Source: Alysiella sp. (lineage in GTDB: Bacteria; Pseudomonadota; Gammaproteobacteria; Burkholderiales; Neisseriaceae). From it: a stretch of 33,238 bases of DNA. Below the pieces are notes generated by a model, which saw nothing but the letters and a program-made list of their open reading frames with translations, was not told the origin of the DNA and did no database searches. Made by a program: the position numbers and the translations under genes. Below are positions 23,410 through 32,121 of this stretch, piece by piece. Location: NCBI RefSeq assembly GCF_030525755.1, contig NZ_JAUNEC010000016.1, positions 1-33,238 of the forward strand. Direction: 5' to 3'. Numbering within the stretch: position 1 is the stretch's first letter; every line of letters begins with the position of its first letter.

Positions 23410-24696
23410 ATGAGTGCCATTATTGATATTTTCGCGCGTGAAATTTTGGACTCACGCGGCAACCCCACCGTAGAATGCGATGTGTTGCTGGAAAGCGGTG
23501 TGATGGGGCGTGCGGCAGTGCCAAGTGGCGCGTCCACAGGACAAAAAGAAGCGTTGGAATTGCGCGATGGCGACAAATCGCGCTATTTGGGCAAAGGCGT
23601 GTTGAAAGCGGTGGAACACGTGAATAATGAAATCGCCCAAGCCTTAATCGGCATTGATGCCAGCGAACAGGCTTACATTGACCAAATCATGTTGGATTTG
23701 GACGGCACCGACAACAAAGGTCGCCTGGGTGCGAATGCCACTTTGGCGGTTTCATTGGCGGTGGCACGCGCGGCAGCCGAAGACGCAGGTTTGCCTTTGT
23801 ATCGCTATTTGGGCGGTGCAGGACCTATGGCTTTGCCCGTGCCAATGATGAACGTGATTAACGGCGGCGAACATGCCAACAACAGCTTGGACATTCAAGA
23901 GTTTATGATTTTGCCCATTGGCGCAACTTCATTCCGCGAAGCCTTGCGTTGCGGTGCAGAAATTTTCCACGCGCTGAAAAAATTGTGCGACAGCAAAGGT
24001 TTCCCCACCACCGTTGGCGATGAAGGCGGCTTTGCCCCCAATTTGAACAGCCACGAAGAGGCTTTGTCTTTGATTGTGGAGGCGATTGAGGCTGCTGGCT
24101 ACAAAGCAGGCGAAGATGTGGCTTTGGGCTTGGATTGCGCGTCCAGCGAATTTTACGAAAATGGCAAATACCATTTGTCTGCCGAAGGCAAATCGTACAC
24201 CAGCGAAGAATTTGCCGATTATTTGGAACAGTTGGTGGAAAAATTCCCCATCATCTCCATTGAAGATGGCATGAACGAAAACGACTGGGCTGGCTGGAAA
24301 TATTTGACCAAAAAACTGGGCGACCGCGTTCAGTTGGTGGGCGATGATTTGTTTGTTACCAACCCCAAAATCTTGGCAGAAGGCATTGACAAAGGCGTTG
24401 CCAACGCCCTGTTGGTGAAAGTAAACCAAATTGGCACGTTGAGCGAAACTTTGAAAGCCGTGGATTTGGCAAAACGCCACCGCTACACCAGCGTGATGAG
24501 CCACCGTTCGGGCGAAACCGAAGACAGCACCATTGCCGATTTAGCCGTTGCCACAAATTGCATGCAAATCAAAACGGGTTCGTTGAGCCGCTCCGACCGC
24601 ATGGCAAAATACAATCAACTGTTGCGCATTGAAGAGGAATTGGGCGATGCGGCTTACTATCCCGGCAAAGCGGCGTTTTATCAACTGAAAAAATAA
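23410..24696 (+). CDS. eno: Enolase
   Basis: A 428-residue glycolytic enzyme that dehydrates 2-phosphoglycerate to phosphoenolpyruvate, and a component of RNA degradosomes in some bacteria. FAREILDSRGNPTVE, PSGASTGQKEALELRDGD, VGDEGGFAPN, SIEDGMNENDW, LVGDDLFVTN, LVKVNQIGTLSET and SHRSGETEDSTIADLAVA give all catalytic and Mg-binding motifs. ATG at 23410 has GGAG ten bases upstream. Codon use is clearly different from most neighbours, with many G- and C-ending codons (TTG Leu, GCG Ala), and no DUS is present; strong expression is the simple reason. Confidence 0.98.
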   Translation: MSAIIDIFAREILDSRGNPTVECDVLLESGVMGRAAVPSGASTGQKEALELRDGDKSRYLGKGVLKAVEHVNNEIAQALIGIDASEQAYIDQIMLDLDGTDNKGRLGANATLAVSLAVARAAAEDAGLPLYRYLGGAGPMALPVPMMNVINGGEHANNSLDIQEFMILPIGATSFREALRCGAEIFHALKKLCDSKGFPTTVGDEGGFAPNLNSHEEALSLIVEAIEAAGYKAGEDVALGLDCASSEFYENGKYHLSAEGKSYTSEEFADYLEQLVEKFPIISIEDGMNENDWAGWKYLTKKLGDRVQLVGDDLFVTNPKILAEGIDKGVANALLVKVNQIGTLSETLKAVDLAKRHRYTSVMSHRSGETEDSTIADLAVATNCMQIKTGSLSRSDRMAKYNQLLRIEEELGDAAYYPGKAAFYQLKK

Positions 24697-24717
24697 ACAT
24701 AAATCAATATAATATTG

Positions 24718-24756
24718 GGCTGCCTGAAAACAATGAATTTTATCTTTCAGGCAGCC
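24718..24756 (+). terminator. DUS-pair hairpin after eno
   Basis: GGCTGCCTGAAA (24718-24729) and TTTCAGGCAGCC (24745-24756) form a perfect 12-bp stem with a 15-base loop, 21 bases after eno. No T-run follows, so some read-through into ftsB is likely. Confidence 0.6.
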
Positions 24757-24786
24757 TGAACAACTTAAAAAAATATCATCTTGTTT

Positions 24787-25059
24787 ATGAAATGGATAAC
24801 CTTGATTTTAAGCTTGATTTTCATCAGTTTGCATTACCAAATTTGGCTGCCTGAAACAGGTTTGCGTGCCCAATATGCCAAGATTGAAAAACTGGCTCAC
24901 ACTACTTCACAACAAAACCACTTATTGCGTCAGAAAAATGCCTTACTCAAAGCCGAAGTAGAAGATTTAAAAAACGGTTTCCAAGCCGTATCTGAAATTG
25001 CCCGATACAAAATGGGCTACATACAAGAAGGCGAAGTACTTTATCAATTCAAAGATTAA
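24787..25059 (+). CDS. ftsB: Cell division protein FtsB
   Basis: A 90-residue bitopic septum protein. One N-terminal transmembrane helix (WITLILSLIFISLHYQIWL) is followed by a coiled coil (YAKIEKLAHTTSQQNHLLRQ, NALLKAEVEDLKNG) and a short C-terminal segment (ARYKMGYIQEGEVLYQF). FtsB joins FtsL and FtsQ to license septal peptidoglycan synthesis. The eno-ftsB order is widely conserved. ATG at 24787 is chosen; an in-frame TTG two codons upstream is possible, and no clear ribosome site is seen. A near-DUS encodes WLPET at the end of the membrane helix. Confidence 0.92.
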   Translation: MKWITLILSLIFISLHYQIWLPETGLRAQYAKIEKLAHTTSQQNHLLRQKNALLKAEVEDLKNGFQAVSEIARYKMGYIQEGEVLYQFKD

Positions 25060-25086
25060 ACTTTTCAGGCAGCCTGAAAGAAAACC

Positions 25087-25554
25087 ATGACGTACGAAAT
25101 TGACCCAAGCTATCTTCAATTTGTGCAACACATTGTACGCAATCGTACCGTGTACACTTTGCTTGATGAAGAAGAATATTATGCCGAATGCCCATCGGCT
25201 TTTTACGATGACAAATTGGGTGAACCCTTTATGGTTTCCTGTTTTTGGCACAGTGCAAATGATGCACAACTGTGTTGCACTCAAGAATGGGCTGATTATT
25301 GCATCAGCGAAATAGATTTAGAAGAATTCATGTTTGAAGTGCTACTGGATTTACATGAAGCAAAACACTTAATCGGCGTGGCATTTGATGGCGAATTATA
25401 TGGTTCAGAAGTAGAACCGATTAACTTATTATCAGACTTACTTGATGAAATCCACCAACAAGGTCTGCAAGACCAGTTTCCTAATTTAAGCGACTTATAT
25501 CGTTACTGTCAAGAATGGCAAACCTTAATGGACAAACCCGACATCATTCATTAA
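25087..25554 (+). CDS. DUF2750-like cytoplasmic protein
   Basis: A 155-residue acidic protein without signal or membrane segments. FMVSCFWHSANDAQLCCTQEWADYC, then ISEIDLEEFMFEVLLDL and HLIGVAFDGELYGSEVEPINLLSDL, resembles DUF2750 proteins, whose function is unknown. It carries five Cys. A palindromic DUS fills the 27-base gap after ftsB; GAAAG precedes ATG. Position between ftsB and argD gives no clear role. Confidence 0.65.
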   Translation: MTYEIDPSYLQFVQHIVRNRTVYTLLDEEEYYAECPSAFYDDKLGEPFMVSCFWHSANDAQLCCTQEWADYCISEIDLEEFMFEVLLDLHEAKHLIGVAFDGELYGSEVEPINLLSDLLDEIHQQGLQDQFPNLSDLYRYCQEWQTLMDKPDIIH

Positions 25555-25596
25555 GCACCGCCAAGCAACTTCCAATTCATGCCAAACGAGAATACC

Positions 25597-26790
25597 ATGC
25601 AAAACCACTTAACCCCCAATTTCGCTTTTGCCCCCATGCTGCCTGCTCACGCATCAGGCAGTCGCGTTTGGGACACCAACAACAAAGAATACATTGATTT
25701 ATCAGGTGGTATCGCCGTAAATGCTTTGGGACATTGCCACCCTGAACTCATTAAGACATTGACCGAACAGGCACAAAAATACTGGCACGTTTCCAATTAT
25801 TACACCACCGAGCCAGCACAAGAACTGGCAACCTTACTGATAGAAAAAAGTTTTGACGGCAAAGTCTTTTTCGCCAATTCAGGCGCAGAAGCCAATGAAG
25901 CCGCATTAAAACTGGCGCGCAAACACGCACGCGACCATTTTGGCACACACAAAACCGAAATCATCGCTTGCATCAATGCCTTTCATGGACGCACCCTATT
26001 TACCGTTTCTGTTGGAGGACAAACCAAATACAACCAAGACTTTGCACCGCTACCTGAAAGCATTACCCATATTCCATTCAATGATGTCGCTGCACTCAAA
26101 GCAGCGGTTTCCACACGCACTTGTGCCATCATCATTGAACCCATTCAAGGCGAAAGCGGTGTATTGCCTGCCAATCACGAATTTTTGCGAGCAGCGCGTG
26201 AACTGTGTGATGAATTTCAGGCAGCCTTAATTTTTGACGAAGTACAAACAGGAATTGGACGGACTGGCAAACTATTTGCTTACCAACACCACAATATCCA
26301 ACCCGATATTTTGACCACCGCCAAAGCACTCGGTTGTGGCATACCGATTGGCGCCATGATTGCCAAACCGCTGTTTGCAAACAGTTTAACTCTGGGCAGC
26401 CACGGCAGCACATTTGGTGGCAATCCACTGGCTTGTGCGGTCGCTAAACGCGCTTTGGAAATCATCAGCCTGCCTGAAACATTGGCAAATGTGTCCCAAC
26501 AAAGCGAAAACCTCAAAAACACTTTACAACAAATCAGTCAAGAATTTAATGGCTTATTTGAAACCATACGTGGACAAGGCTTGCTCATCGGTGCAGTGTT
26601 AAACCAGCAGCATCAAGGTCAAGCCAATAAAATCATTCAAGCAGCCTTATCACACGGCTTAATGATAATCGGCGCAGGAGAGAGCGTATTGCGTTTCGCA
26701 CCCTCTCTATTGCTCAACGATGCAGACTTAAATGAAGGCATGACGCGCTTGCGTATGGCACTCCGCAGTCTATATGCTGATAACAAATAA
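25597..26790 (+). CDS. argD: Acetylornithine aminotransferase
   Basis: A 397-residue class-III PLP aminotransferase of arginine synthesis, often also acting on succinyl-diaminopimelate in lysine synthesis. YIDLSGGIAVNALGHCHPEL, FFANSGAEANEAALKLARK, AFHGRT, EPIQGESGV, IFDEVQTGIGRTG, and the PLP lysine in TTAKALGCG (about Lys243) are intact, as is HGSTFGGNPLACAVA. ATG at 25597 is preferred because it follows GAGA closely; the ATG at 25579 lacks a site. Uptake sequences encode EFQAAL (26216) and a near-copy SLPET. Confidence 0.95.
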   Translation: MQNHLTPNFAFAPMLPAHASGSRVWDTNNKEYIDLSGGIAVNALGHCHPELIKTLTEQAQKYWHVSNYYTTEPAQELATLLIEKSFDGKVFFANSGAEANEAALKLARKHARDHFGTHKTEIIACINAFHGRTLFTVSVGGQTKYNQDFAPLPESITHIPFNDVAALKAAVSTRTCAIIIEPIQGESGVLPANHEFLRAARELCDEFQAALIFDEVQTGIGRTGKLFAYQHHNIQPDILTTAKALGCGIPIGAMIAKPLFANSLTLGSHGSTFGGNPLACAVAKRALEIISLPETLANVSQQSENLKNTLQQISQEFNGLFETIRGQGLLIGAVLNQQHQGQANKIIQAALSHGLMIIGAGESVLRFAPSLLLNDADLNEGMTRLRMALRSLYADNK

Positions 26791-26798
26791 CACACCAC

Positions 26799-26836
26799 GC
26801 TGCCTGAAAACTTGCGCCACACATTTTTCAGGCAGC
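26799..26836 (+). terminator. DUS-derived hairpin between argD and pat-like gene
   Basis: GCTGCCTGAAAA (26799-26810) and TTTTCAGGCAGC (26825-26836) form a perfect 12-bp stem with a 14-base loop. Each arm is a one-mismatch DUS. Confidence 0.6.
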
Positions 26837-26859
26837 CACATATTTGGGAACACCACAAA

Positions 26860-29172
26860 ATGCAACACACTTGGCATACACTATTTCAAGCACAAAAATT
26901 GGCTGTGGTTGGCGCATCAGACCGTTATGGTAGTCTAGGTCGCCGTATTTTCTCGCAACTGTGTACCGATTGTACTGCACAACTGATTCCCATCAATCCG
27001 CAACACAAAACCATAGGTGGCATCACTGCTTACGACAGTTTAAGCGATGCTGCCGAAGAACACATCATTGATGCCGTCATCATCATTGTAGCAACAGAAA
27101 AAATTAACGGCATTGTGCGCGAAGCCATCAAAAATCAAGTGCGCCAAATAATTGTTGTGAACGAAATGGAAAACATATCAGCAAGCGCACGCCGTCAATT
27201 GCTGAAAGCCACCGAAAACGCACACAAAGCAGGCATCATGCTGACCGTATTACGCGCCAGCAGCCTGCCTCATTTATTCCAGCGCAACAACACTTCGGGT
27301 ATGGCATACATCGGTCAGAGTAGTGATATTGCCGACTGCATCAAACAAGAAGCCCAAAATGAAGGCTTGGCATTCCACCGTTTCGTGATTTTCAATCCCA
27401 ATTCAGGTAGCATTTTGGGCAACAGCAAATTGATTGAATACATCGCCGCTGAACACCATACCACCGCCCTTTTACTGCACATTCACAACATAGACCAAGC
27501 ACACGAATGGGTAAACGTTTTAAATGCGGTTACCCATCAAAAACCCATTGTGGTATTGCTGACCTTAAACAACCCCGATGAAGCCCACTTATTTGAACAA
27601 GCCCTGAACCGTTGCCATATTCTGATTGCACACACATTGGCAGACTTCTTCACAGCAGCCAAATTACTACACAGCCGTTTGCATACGCGTGGCAATCGCT
27701 TGTCCATCATCAGCAACACCCCACACATTACCACACTCACATTGCAAAAACTGTCTCAATACCAACTGCATTTGGCACAACCTCCCATTGCCACCACCCG
27801 CGCATTGTCTCGCCTGTTATCCCGCAAACCCGAAAGCCACAATCCCGTCTTTTTACCTACCGATGCCGCACCTACTTTGTTTCAGGCAGCCTTACAACAA
27901 CAAATTGATGATGAAAGTAACGATGCCATTTTGATTCTGTATGGCAGTCATCATGCACAAGATGCCTTATGCACTGCCCACATCGTGGCGCAAATGCAAA
28001 CCCATACCTCCAAACCCCTGTTATTGGTTTGGCTCGGTCAAGCCAACACCCCCGAAGTACAACAACTGTTTCACAAATACAAAACCCTGCATTTCAGGCA
28101 GCCTGAACACGCCCTTTCCGCCTTATTTCAACTGAATGCATATCGAGAACATCGCCGCAACAGTTACCCCATTTCCACTTTTCACGATTACCACCACAAT
28201 CACATCAAGGCACAAAATCTACATGAACCCTTGCGCCCCATGTTGCCCATGACTACCCTACCCGCCAGCCGCAACGCCACCAACCAATTATTAACGGTGT
28301 TACAACTGTCGCACAGTCGCTCAAATTCCCCCTCATCATTTGTATTTCAATGGTCTTGGCAAACCCATTTCGGACAAATTTTGACCTTAATCCACCAAAA
28401 TCAACACATTGTTTTATTACCCCCCATTCAGCCAGAAATCATCAAGCAAACCCTCCAACAACTGATGCTGCCTGAAACCATATGGGCAAATTGGCTACTC
28501 AATACCGCCGACCTACTACACAGGCTGCCTGAAATCCAATATTTGCAGCTGATACTCAGCCATGACCATGACAAATGGCTCTACCACAGTTGCAAACTCC
28601 ATTTACAAGACCCCAACACCACTGCACACAATCTGTTTACCTGTTCCCATCACACAACAAACCTCACGCTCAACAATGGCGACACCGCCATTTTACGCAC
28701 CGTACGTGCTGAAGATGCCGAACTCATTCGCCAACACATTGAACACTTAACACCCAACAGCCGCAAGATGCGCTTTATGGTGCAAAACGAAAGCCCATCA
28801 CCCAGCCTGCTTTCGCGTTTAAGTCGCCCCGATTATCAGCGAGAATACGCCTTAATTTTGCATACTCTGGATAATAACCCTTTGGCATTTGCCCACTACA
28901 CCGCCGATTTGGGTTTACCCACATGCGAATTTGGCATCAGCATTGCCGATGAATTACAAGGTCAAGGTTTAGGCATATTATTGATGCAGAAACTGATTGA
29001 GCACGCCCAACAACAAGGTTTTCAAACCATGCGTGCCGAAATCCTAAAAGAAAACATCGCCATGCAAAAATTAGCAAGTAAGCTGGGTTTCGCTTTAACA
29101 CCACATGCCAACGACAAAAACATCATACAAGCCCAATTACCCTTAAAAAACGATGACACACAGGCTGCCTGA
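26860..29172 (+). CDS. Pat-like protein: NDP-CoA-synthetase region fused to GNAT acetyltransferase
   Basis: A 770-residue protein. The N-terminal CoA-binding/succinyl-CoA-synthetase-like part begins LAVVGASDRYGSLGRRIFSQL and runs to about residue 430. A long His/Gln-rich middle stands where Pat/YfiQ proteins carry an ATP-grasp domain, and it looks shortened and degenerate. The C-terminal GNAT domain (about 600-760) has LRTVRAEDAELIRQHIEHL, ISIADELQGQGLGILLMQKL (acetyl-CoA loop) and ENIAMQKLASKLGF. Such enzymes acetylate lysines of metabolic enzymes such as acetyl-CoA synthetase; the target here is unknown. ATG at 26860 follows GGGAA; the upstream open frame crosses a DUS hairpin. The tail TQAA is DUS-encoded. 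Confidence 0.85.
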   Translation: MQHTWHTLFQAQKLAVVGASDRYGSLGRRIFSQLCTDCTAQLIPINPQHKTIGGITAYDSLSDAAEEHIIDAVIIIVATEKINGIVREAIKNQVRQIIVVNEMENISASARRQLLKATENAHKAGIMLTVLRASSLPHLFQRNNTSGMAYIGQSSDIADCIKQEAQNEGLAFHRFVIFNPNSGSILGNSKLIEYIAAEHHTTALLLHIHNIDQAHEWVNVLNAVTHQKPIVVLLTLNNPDEAHLFEQALNRCHILIAHTLADFFTAAKLLHSRLHTRGNRLSIISNTPHITTLTLQKLSQYQLHLAQPPIATTRALSRLLSRKPESHNPVFLPTDAAPTLFQAALQQQIDDESNDAILILYGSHHAQDALCTAHIVAQMQTHTSKPLLLVWLGQANTPEVQQLFHKYKTLHFRQPEHALSALFQLNAYREHRRNSYPISTFHDYHHNHIKAQNLHEPLRPMLPMTTLPASRNATNQLLTVLQLSHSRSNSPSSFVFQWSWQTHFGQILTLIHQNQHIVLLPPIQPEIIKQTLQQLMLPETIWANWLLNTADLLHRLPEIQYLQLILSHDHDKWLYHSCKLHLQDPNTTAHNLFTCSHHTTNLTLNNGDTAILRTVRAEDAELIRQHIEHLTPNSRKMRFMVQNESPSPSLLSRLSRPDYQREYALILHTLDNNPLAFAHYTADLGLPTCEFGISIADELQGQGLGILLMQKLIEHAQQQGFQTMRAEILKENIAMQKLASKLGFALTPHANDKNIIQAQLPLKNDDTQAA

Positions 29173-29215
29173 ACGCCACTTATCCCTTTCCTTTACCCAC
29201 ACAAAGAAACCCAAT

Positions 29216-29842
29216 ATGTACCCTATTCGCATTAAAATTTGTGGCATAACTCGCCCCGAAGACGCACTCATCGCCGCACAAGTAGGTGCAGATGCCATTG
29301 GTTTGGTCTTTTTTTCAGGCAGCAAGCGCTGTGTTACCCCTGAACAAGCCCAAAAAATTGTTCAAATCTTGCCACCCTTTGTCAGCGTAGTTGCCTTATT
29401 CGTGAATGCCAGTGCAACAGAAATCCACCACATCATCAATACGGTTCCAATTGATGTCTTACAATTTCACGGCGATGAAGATGCTGCATTTTGTCGCCAA
29501 TTTCATCGCCCATACCTCAAAGCCGTGCGTGTTCGTAAGCCAGCAGACATTCAGGCAGCCTTTGCCCAATTTCCCGATGCCAGAGCCATTTTGTTTGATG
29601 CCTATGTAGCAGATGCATACGGTGGAACAGGACACACTTTTGATTGGTCATGGCTGCCTGAAAACGCAAATAAACACTGGATTTTATCAGGCGGACTGAA
29701 TACCACAAACATTACTACTGCATTGCAAATCAGCAAAGCACAAGCAGTTGATGTATCCAGCGGTGTAGAAAGTGCGGCAGGCATTAAAGACAGCGATAAA
29801 ATCCACACATTTATCACAGCATGTCGTCAATATGCCAACTGA
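29216..29842 (+). CDS. trpF: Phosphoribosylanthranilate isomerase
   Basis: A 208-residue TIM-barrel enzyme of tryptophan synthesis. IKICGITRPEDA holds the catalytic Cys, VALFVNAS and LQFHGDED follow, AILFDAYV supplies the general acid Asp, and GGTGHTFDW, ILSGGLN and VDVSSGVES form the phosphate site. ATG at 29216 is chosen because the upstream extension runs over a DUS (HRLPE) and the previous gene's end. Uptake sequences encode IQAAF (29550) and WLPEN. No other trp gene is in the window. Confidence 0.95.
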   Translation: MYPIRIKICGITRPEDALIAAQVGADAIGLVFFSGSKRCVTPEQAQKIVQILPPFVSVVALFVNASATEIHHIINTVPIDVLQFHGDEDAAFCRQFHRPYLKAVRVRKPADIQAAFAQFPDARAILFDAYVADAYGGTGHTFDWSWLPENANKHWILSGGLNTTNITTALQISKAQAVDVSSGVESAAGIKDSDKIHTFITACRQYAN

Positions 29843-29885
29843 CTGACCACAAACTTTCAGACAGCCTTTCACGCCCATAACACTG

Positions 29886-29924
29886 ACAAGTGTAGGGTGC
29901 AACAAGTTTGCACCCTACACTTGT
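29886..29924 (+). terminator. Perfect 17-bp hairpin after trpF
   Basis: ACAAGTGTAGGGTGCAA (29886-29902) is perfectly complementary to TTGCACCCTACACTTGT (29908-29924), with a 5-base loop, 43 bases after trpF. A weak T-rich stretch follows. It is not DUS-based. It could be a terminator or a solo dispersed repeat. Confidence 0.75.
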
Positions 29925-30255
29925 ACTGTTTCTAAATGAATTGACCATAAAAATAGGTTTTACAAAGATTTCAGGCTGACTAAAACTTACCCCTCTCCCA
30001 CTGGCGGAAATTTATGGTTGTAGAACTGAACACCATAAGGTCAGATACTGGTATCCGACAAACCTTGTGTTTTCATCAGAAAATATTGAATATCCAATAT
30101 TCAACAGTTGCTACAGAGAACTTGGCAAGTCTACATCCAGCCCTCGTTGGAGACAGAAAAGAGAACGGTTTTGTGGCATTCTCCAAAATTTTCGGGTACT
30201 ACAAGGCTGCCTGAAACGCAGTTCAGTATGGGAAAATCATTTTCAAATCAAAATA
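29925..30255. other. Unassigned gap between trpF and glnS
   Basis: No gene is supported here. Short frames of about 66-120 codons exist but lack ribosome sites and family features. The gap holds a decayed DUS (about 29969), a small perfect palindrome TTGAATAT-CCA-ATATTCAA (30086-30104), and an exact DUS at 30204. Composition around 30100-30190 is more balanced than in typical gaps here, so a decayed gene is possible. Confidence 0.4.
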
Positions 30256-31938
30256 TTACTTCTGAAACCCATCTTTCAGCGTAACCGTGCGATTGAACAC
30301 AGGCATTTGCCCCTGTTTGTGGTCGTGGCGGTCGGTAACGAAATAGCCCACGCGCTCAAATTGCCAACGGCTTTCGGGCGGCAAATCGTTCACTACGCTT
30401 TCGGCAAATGCGGTAATTTCTTGTTTTGATTGTGGATTGATGAAATCGGTAAACGGCAAATATTCGCCATCATCGCCACGCACCGCGTCTGGGCGTTCCA
30501 CCGTAAACAGGCGGTCATACAGGCGCACCTTGATTTGCGCAGCGTGTTCGGCAGACACCCAATGAATCACGCCTTTCACTTTGCGCCCTTCGGGGTTTTT
30601 GCCCAAAGTGTCGTGGTCAATACTGCATTTTAATTCAATGATTTGACCGTTTTCATCTTTCACAACTTCATCGCATTTGATGACGTAACCGTGGCGCAAA
30701 CGCACTTCGCCACCCAAAGTCAAACGTTTCCAGCCTTTTGGCGGTTCTTCGGCAAAATCGTCTTGCTCAATGTAAATGGTTGAACTGATTGGCACTTCGC
30801 GTTCGCCAAAACTGTCGTTATTGGGGTGGAAAGCGGCTGTGCGACTTTGCGTTTTGCCTTGTTCAAAATTGGTTAAAGTGATTTTCAGTGGGTTCAACAC
30901 CGCCATCAAACGTGGCGCAGCATGCTCCAAATCTTCGCGGATTGCGCCTTCCAGCACGTCCATGTCCACGATGTTTTCGGATTTGGAAATGCCCACGCGC
31001 TTGGCAAACAGGCGCAAACCTTCGGGCGTGTAGCCGCGTCTGCGCATACCCGAAATGGTGGGCATGCGTGGGTCGTCCCAGCCTGAAACGTGGTTTTCGC
31101 TAACCAGTTGATTCAATTTGCGTTTTGATGTGATGGAATACAGCAATTCCAAACGCGAAAATTCGTATTGGCGCGGTTGGCTGGGGCTGGGAATGTTGTC
31201 CAACACCCAATCGTAAAGCGGACGGTGCGCTTCAAATTCCAAAGTACACAAAGAATGGGTAATGTTTTCAATGGCATCGGAAATGGCGTGGGTGTAGTCG
31301 TACATGGGGTAAATGCACCATTTGTCGCCTGTGTTGTGGTGGTGGGCGCGGCGTATGCGGTAAATCACGGGGTCGCGCATATTGATGTTGCCCGATGCCA
31401 TGTCAATTTTCAGGCGCAGGGTTTTGCTGCCGTCTGGGAACGCGCCATCACGCATTTTCATGAATAAATCAAGGTTTTCTTCTACGGAGCGGTCGCGGTA
31501 GGGGCTGTTTTTGCCTGCTTCGGTGAGCGTGCCGCGATATTCGCGCATTTCTTCTGGCGTTAAATCGCAAACGTAGGCTTTGCCTTCTTTGATTAAGCCG
31601 ACTGCGTAATCAAATAATTGGTCAAAATAATCAGAGGCATAGCGCGGTTCGCCTTGCCATTGAAAGCCGAGCCATTGTACGTCTTCTTTAATGGAATCAA
31701 CGTATTCTTGGTTTTCTTTTTCGGGATTGGTGTCGTCAAAACGCAAATTGCATTTGCCGTCAAACACATACGCCAAGCCAAAATTCAGGCAAATGGATTT
31801 GGCGTGTCCGATGTGCAAATAGCCGTTGGGTTCGGGGGGGAAACGGGTTTGAATGGCGGTGTGTTTGCCGCTTTGCAGGTCGTCTTCAATGATGGTGCGG
31901 ATAAAGTGGTTGTCGGCGAATTGGTCTTTGTTTAACAT
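30256..31938 (-). CDS. glnS: Glutaminyl-tRNA synthetase
   Basis: A 560-residue class-I synthetase that charges tRNA-Gln. TRFPPEPNGYLHIGHAK holds the HIGH motif (about 42-45). FDDTNPEKE, the ITSKRKLNQLV segment (KMSKS equivalent), GWDDPRMPTISGMRRRGYTP and the C-terminal beta-barrel anticodon domain (HYVTD-type end YFVTDRHDHKQG) follow. Length is standard. Codon use is richer in G and C at third positions than most neighbours, and the coding region has no DUS. The DUS at 31967 lies just upstream. Confidence 0.97.
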   Translation of the reverse strand: MLNKDQFADNHFIRTIIEDDLQSGKHTAIQTRFPPEPNGYLHIGHAKSICLNFGLAYVFDGKCNLRFDDTNPEKENQEYVDSIKEDVQWLGFQWQGEPRYASDYFDQLFDYAVGLIKEGKAYVCDLTPEEMREYRGTLTEAGKNSPYRDRSVEENLDLFMKMRDGAFPDGSKTLRLKIDMASGNINMRDPVIYRIRRAHHHNTGDKWCIYPMYDYTHAISDAIENITHSLCTLEFEAHRPLYDWVLDNIPSPSQPRQYEFSRLELLYSITSKRKLNQLVSENHVSGWDDPRMPTISGMRRRGYTPEGLRLFAKRVGISKSENIVDMDVLEGAIREDLEHAAPRLMAVLNPLKITLTNFEQGKTQSRTAAFHPNNDSFGEREVPISSTIYIEQDDFAEEPPKGWKRLTLGGEVRLRHGYVIKCDEVVKDENGQIIELKCSIDHDTLGKNPEGRKVKGVIHWVSAEHAAQIKVRLYDRLFTVERPDAVRGDDGEYLPFTDFINPQSKQEITAFAESVVNDLPPESRWQFERVGYFVTDRHDHKQGQMPVFNRTVTLKDGFQK

Positions 31939-32070
31939 AATTGTCTTTCATTCAATCAAAATTTTCAGGCTGCCTGAAATAAAATAAAAACAGCCGAATT
32001 TTACCCGAAAACCCCCTTATCAGGCAGAAATACTGAATTAAAATCACAACAATACAGTCAGAATAAAACA

Positions 32071-32101
32071 TTCAGGCTGCTTAACATTCAGGCTGCCTGA
32101 A
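32071..32101. repeat. Tandem partial DUS
   Basis: ACATTCAGGCTGC occurs twice in a row, first followed by TTAAC (decayed) and then by CTGAA (exact DUS at 32090). It lies just beyond the stop of the surface lipoprotein gene. Confidence 0.5.
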
Positions 32102-32121
32102 AATCTTTTTACATTAAATCA

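Noticed and set aside
23452..24556. Long open frames antisense to eno and glnS
   Set aside because: They mirror the G/C-ending codon pattern of the real genes and lack start signals or family features.
26812..26859. Upstream start for the Pat-like gene
   Set aside because: The added residues (FRQPH) are encoded by the DUS hairpin; ATG at 26860 has its own GGGAA site.
29153..29215. Upstream start for trpF
   Set aside because: It would overlap the previous gene and cross a DUS; family alignment begins at the KICGIT strand shortly after 29216.
30014..30214. 66-codon frame between trpF and glnS
   Set aside because: No ribosome site, no family features, and its last codons run into a DUS; overlapping frames are equally open.
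31834..31840. Run of seven G (C on the coding strand) in glnS as a phase-variable tract
   Set aside because: It lies in an essential gene, encodes the conserved Pro-Pro-Glu-Pro before HIGH, and is short for slipped-strand switching.
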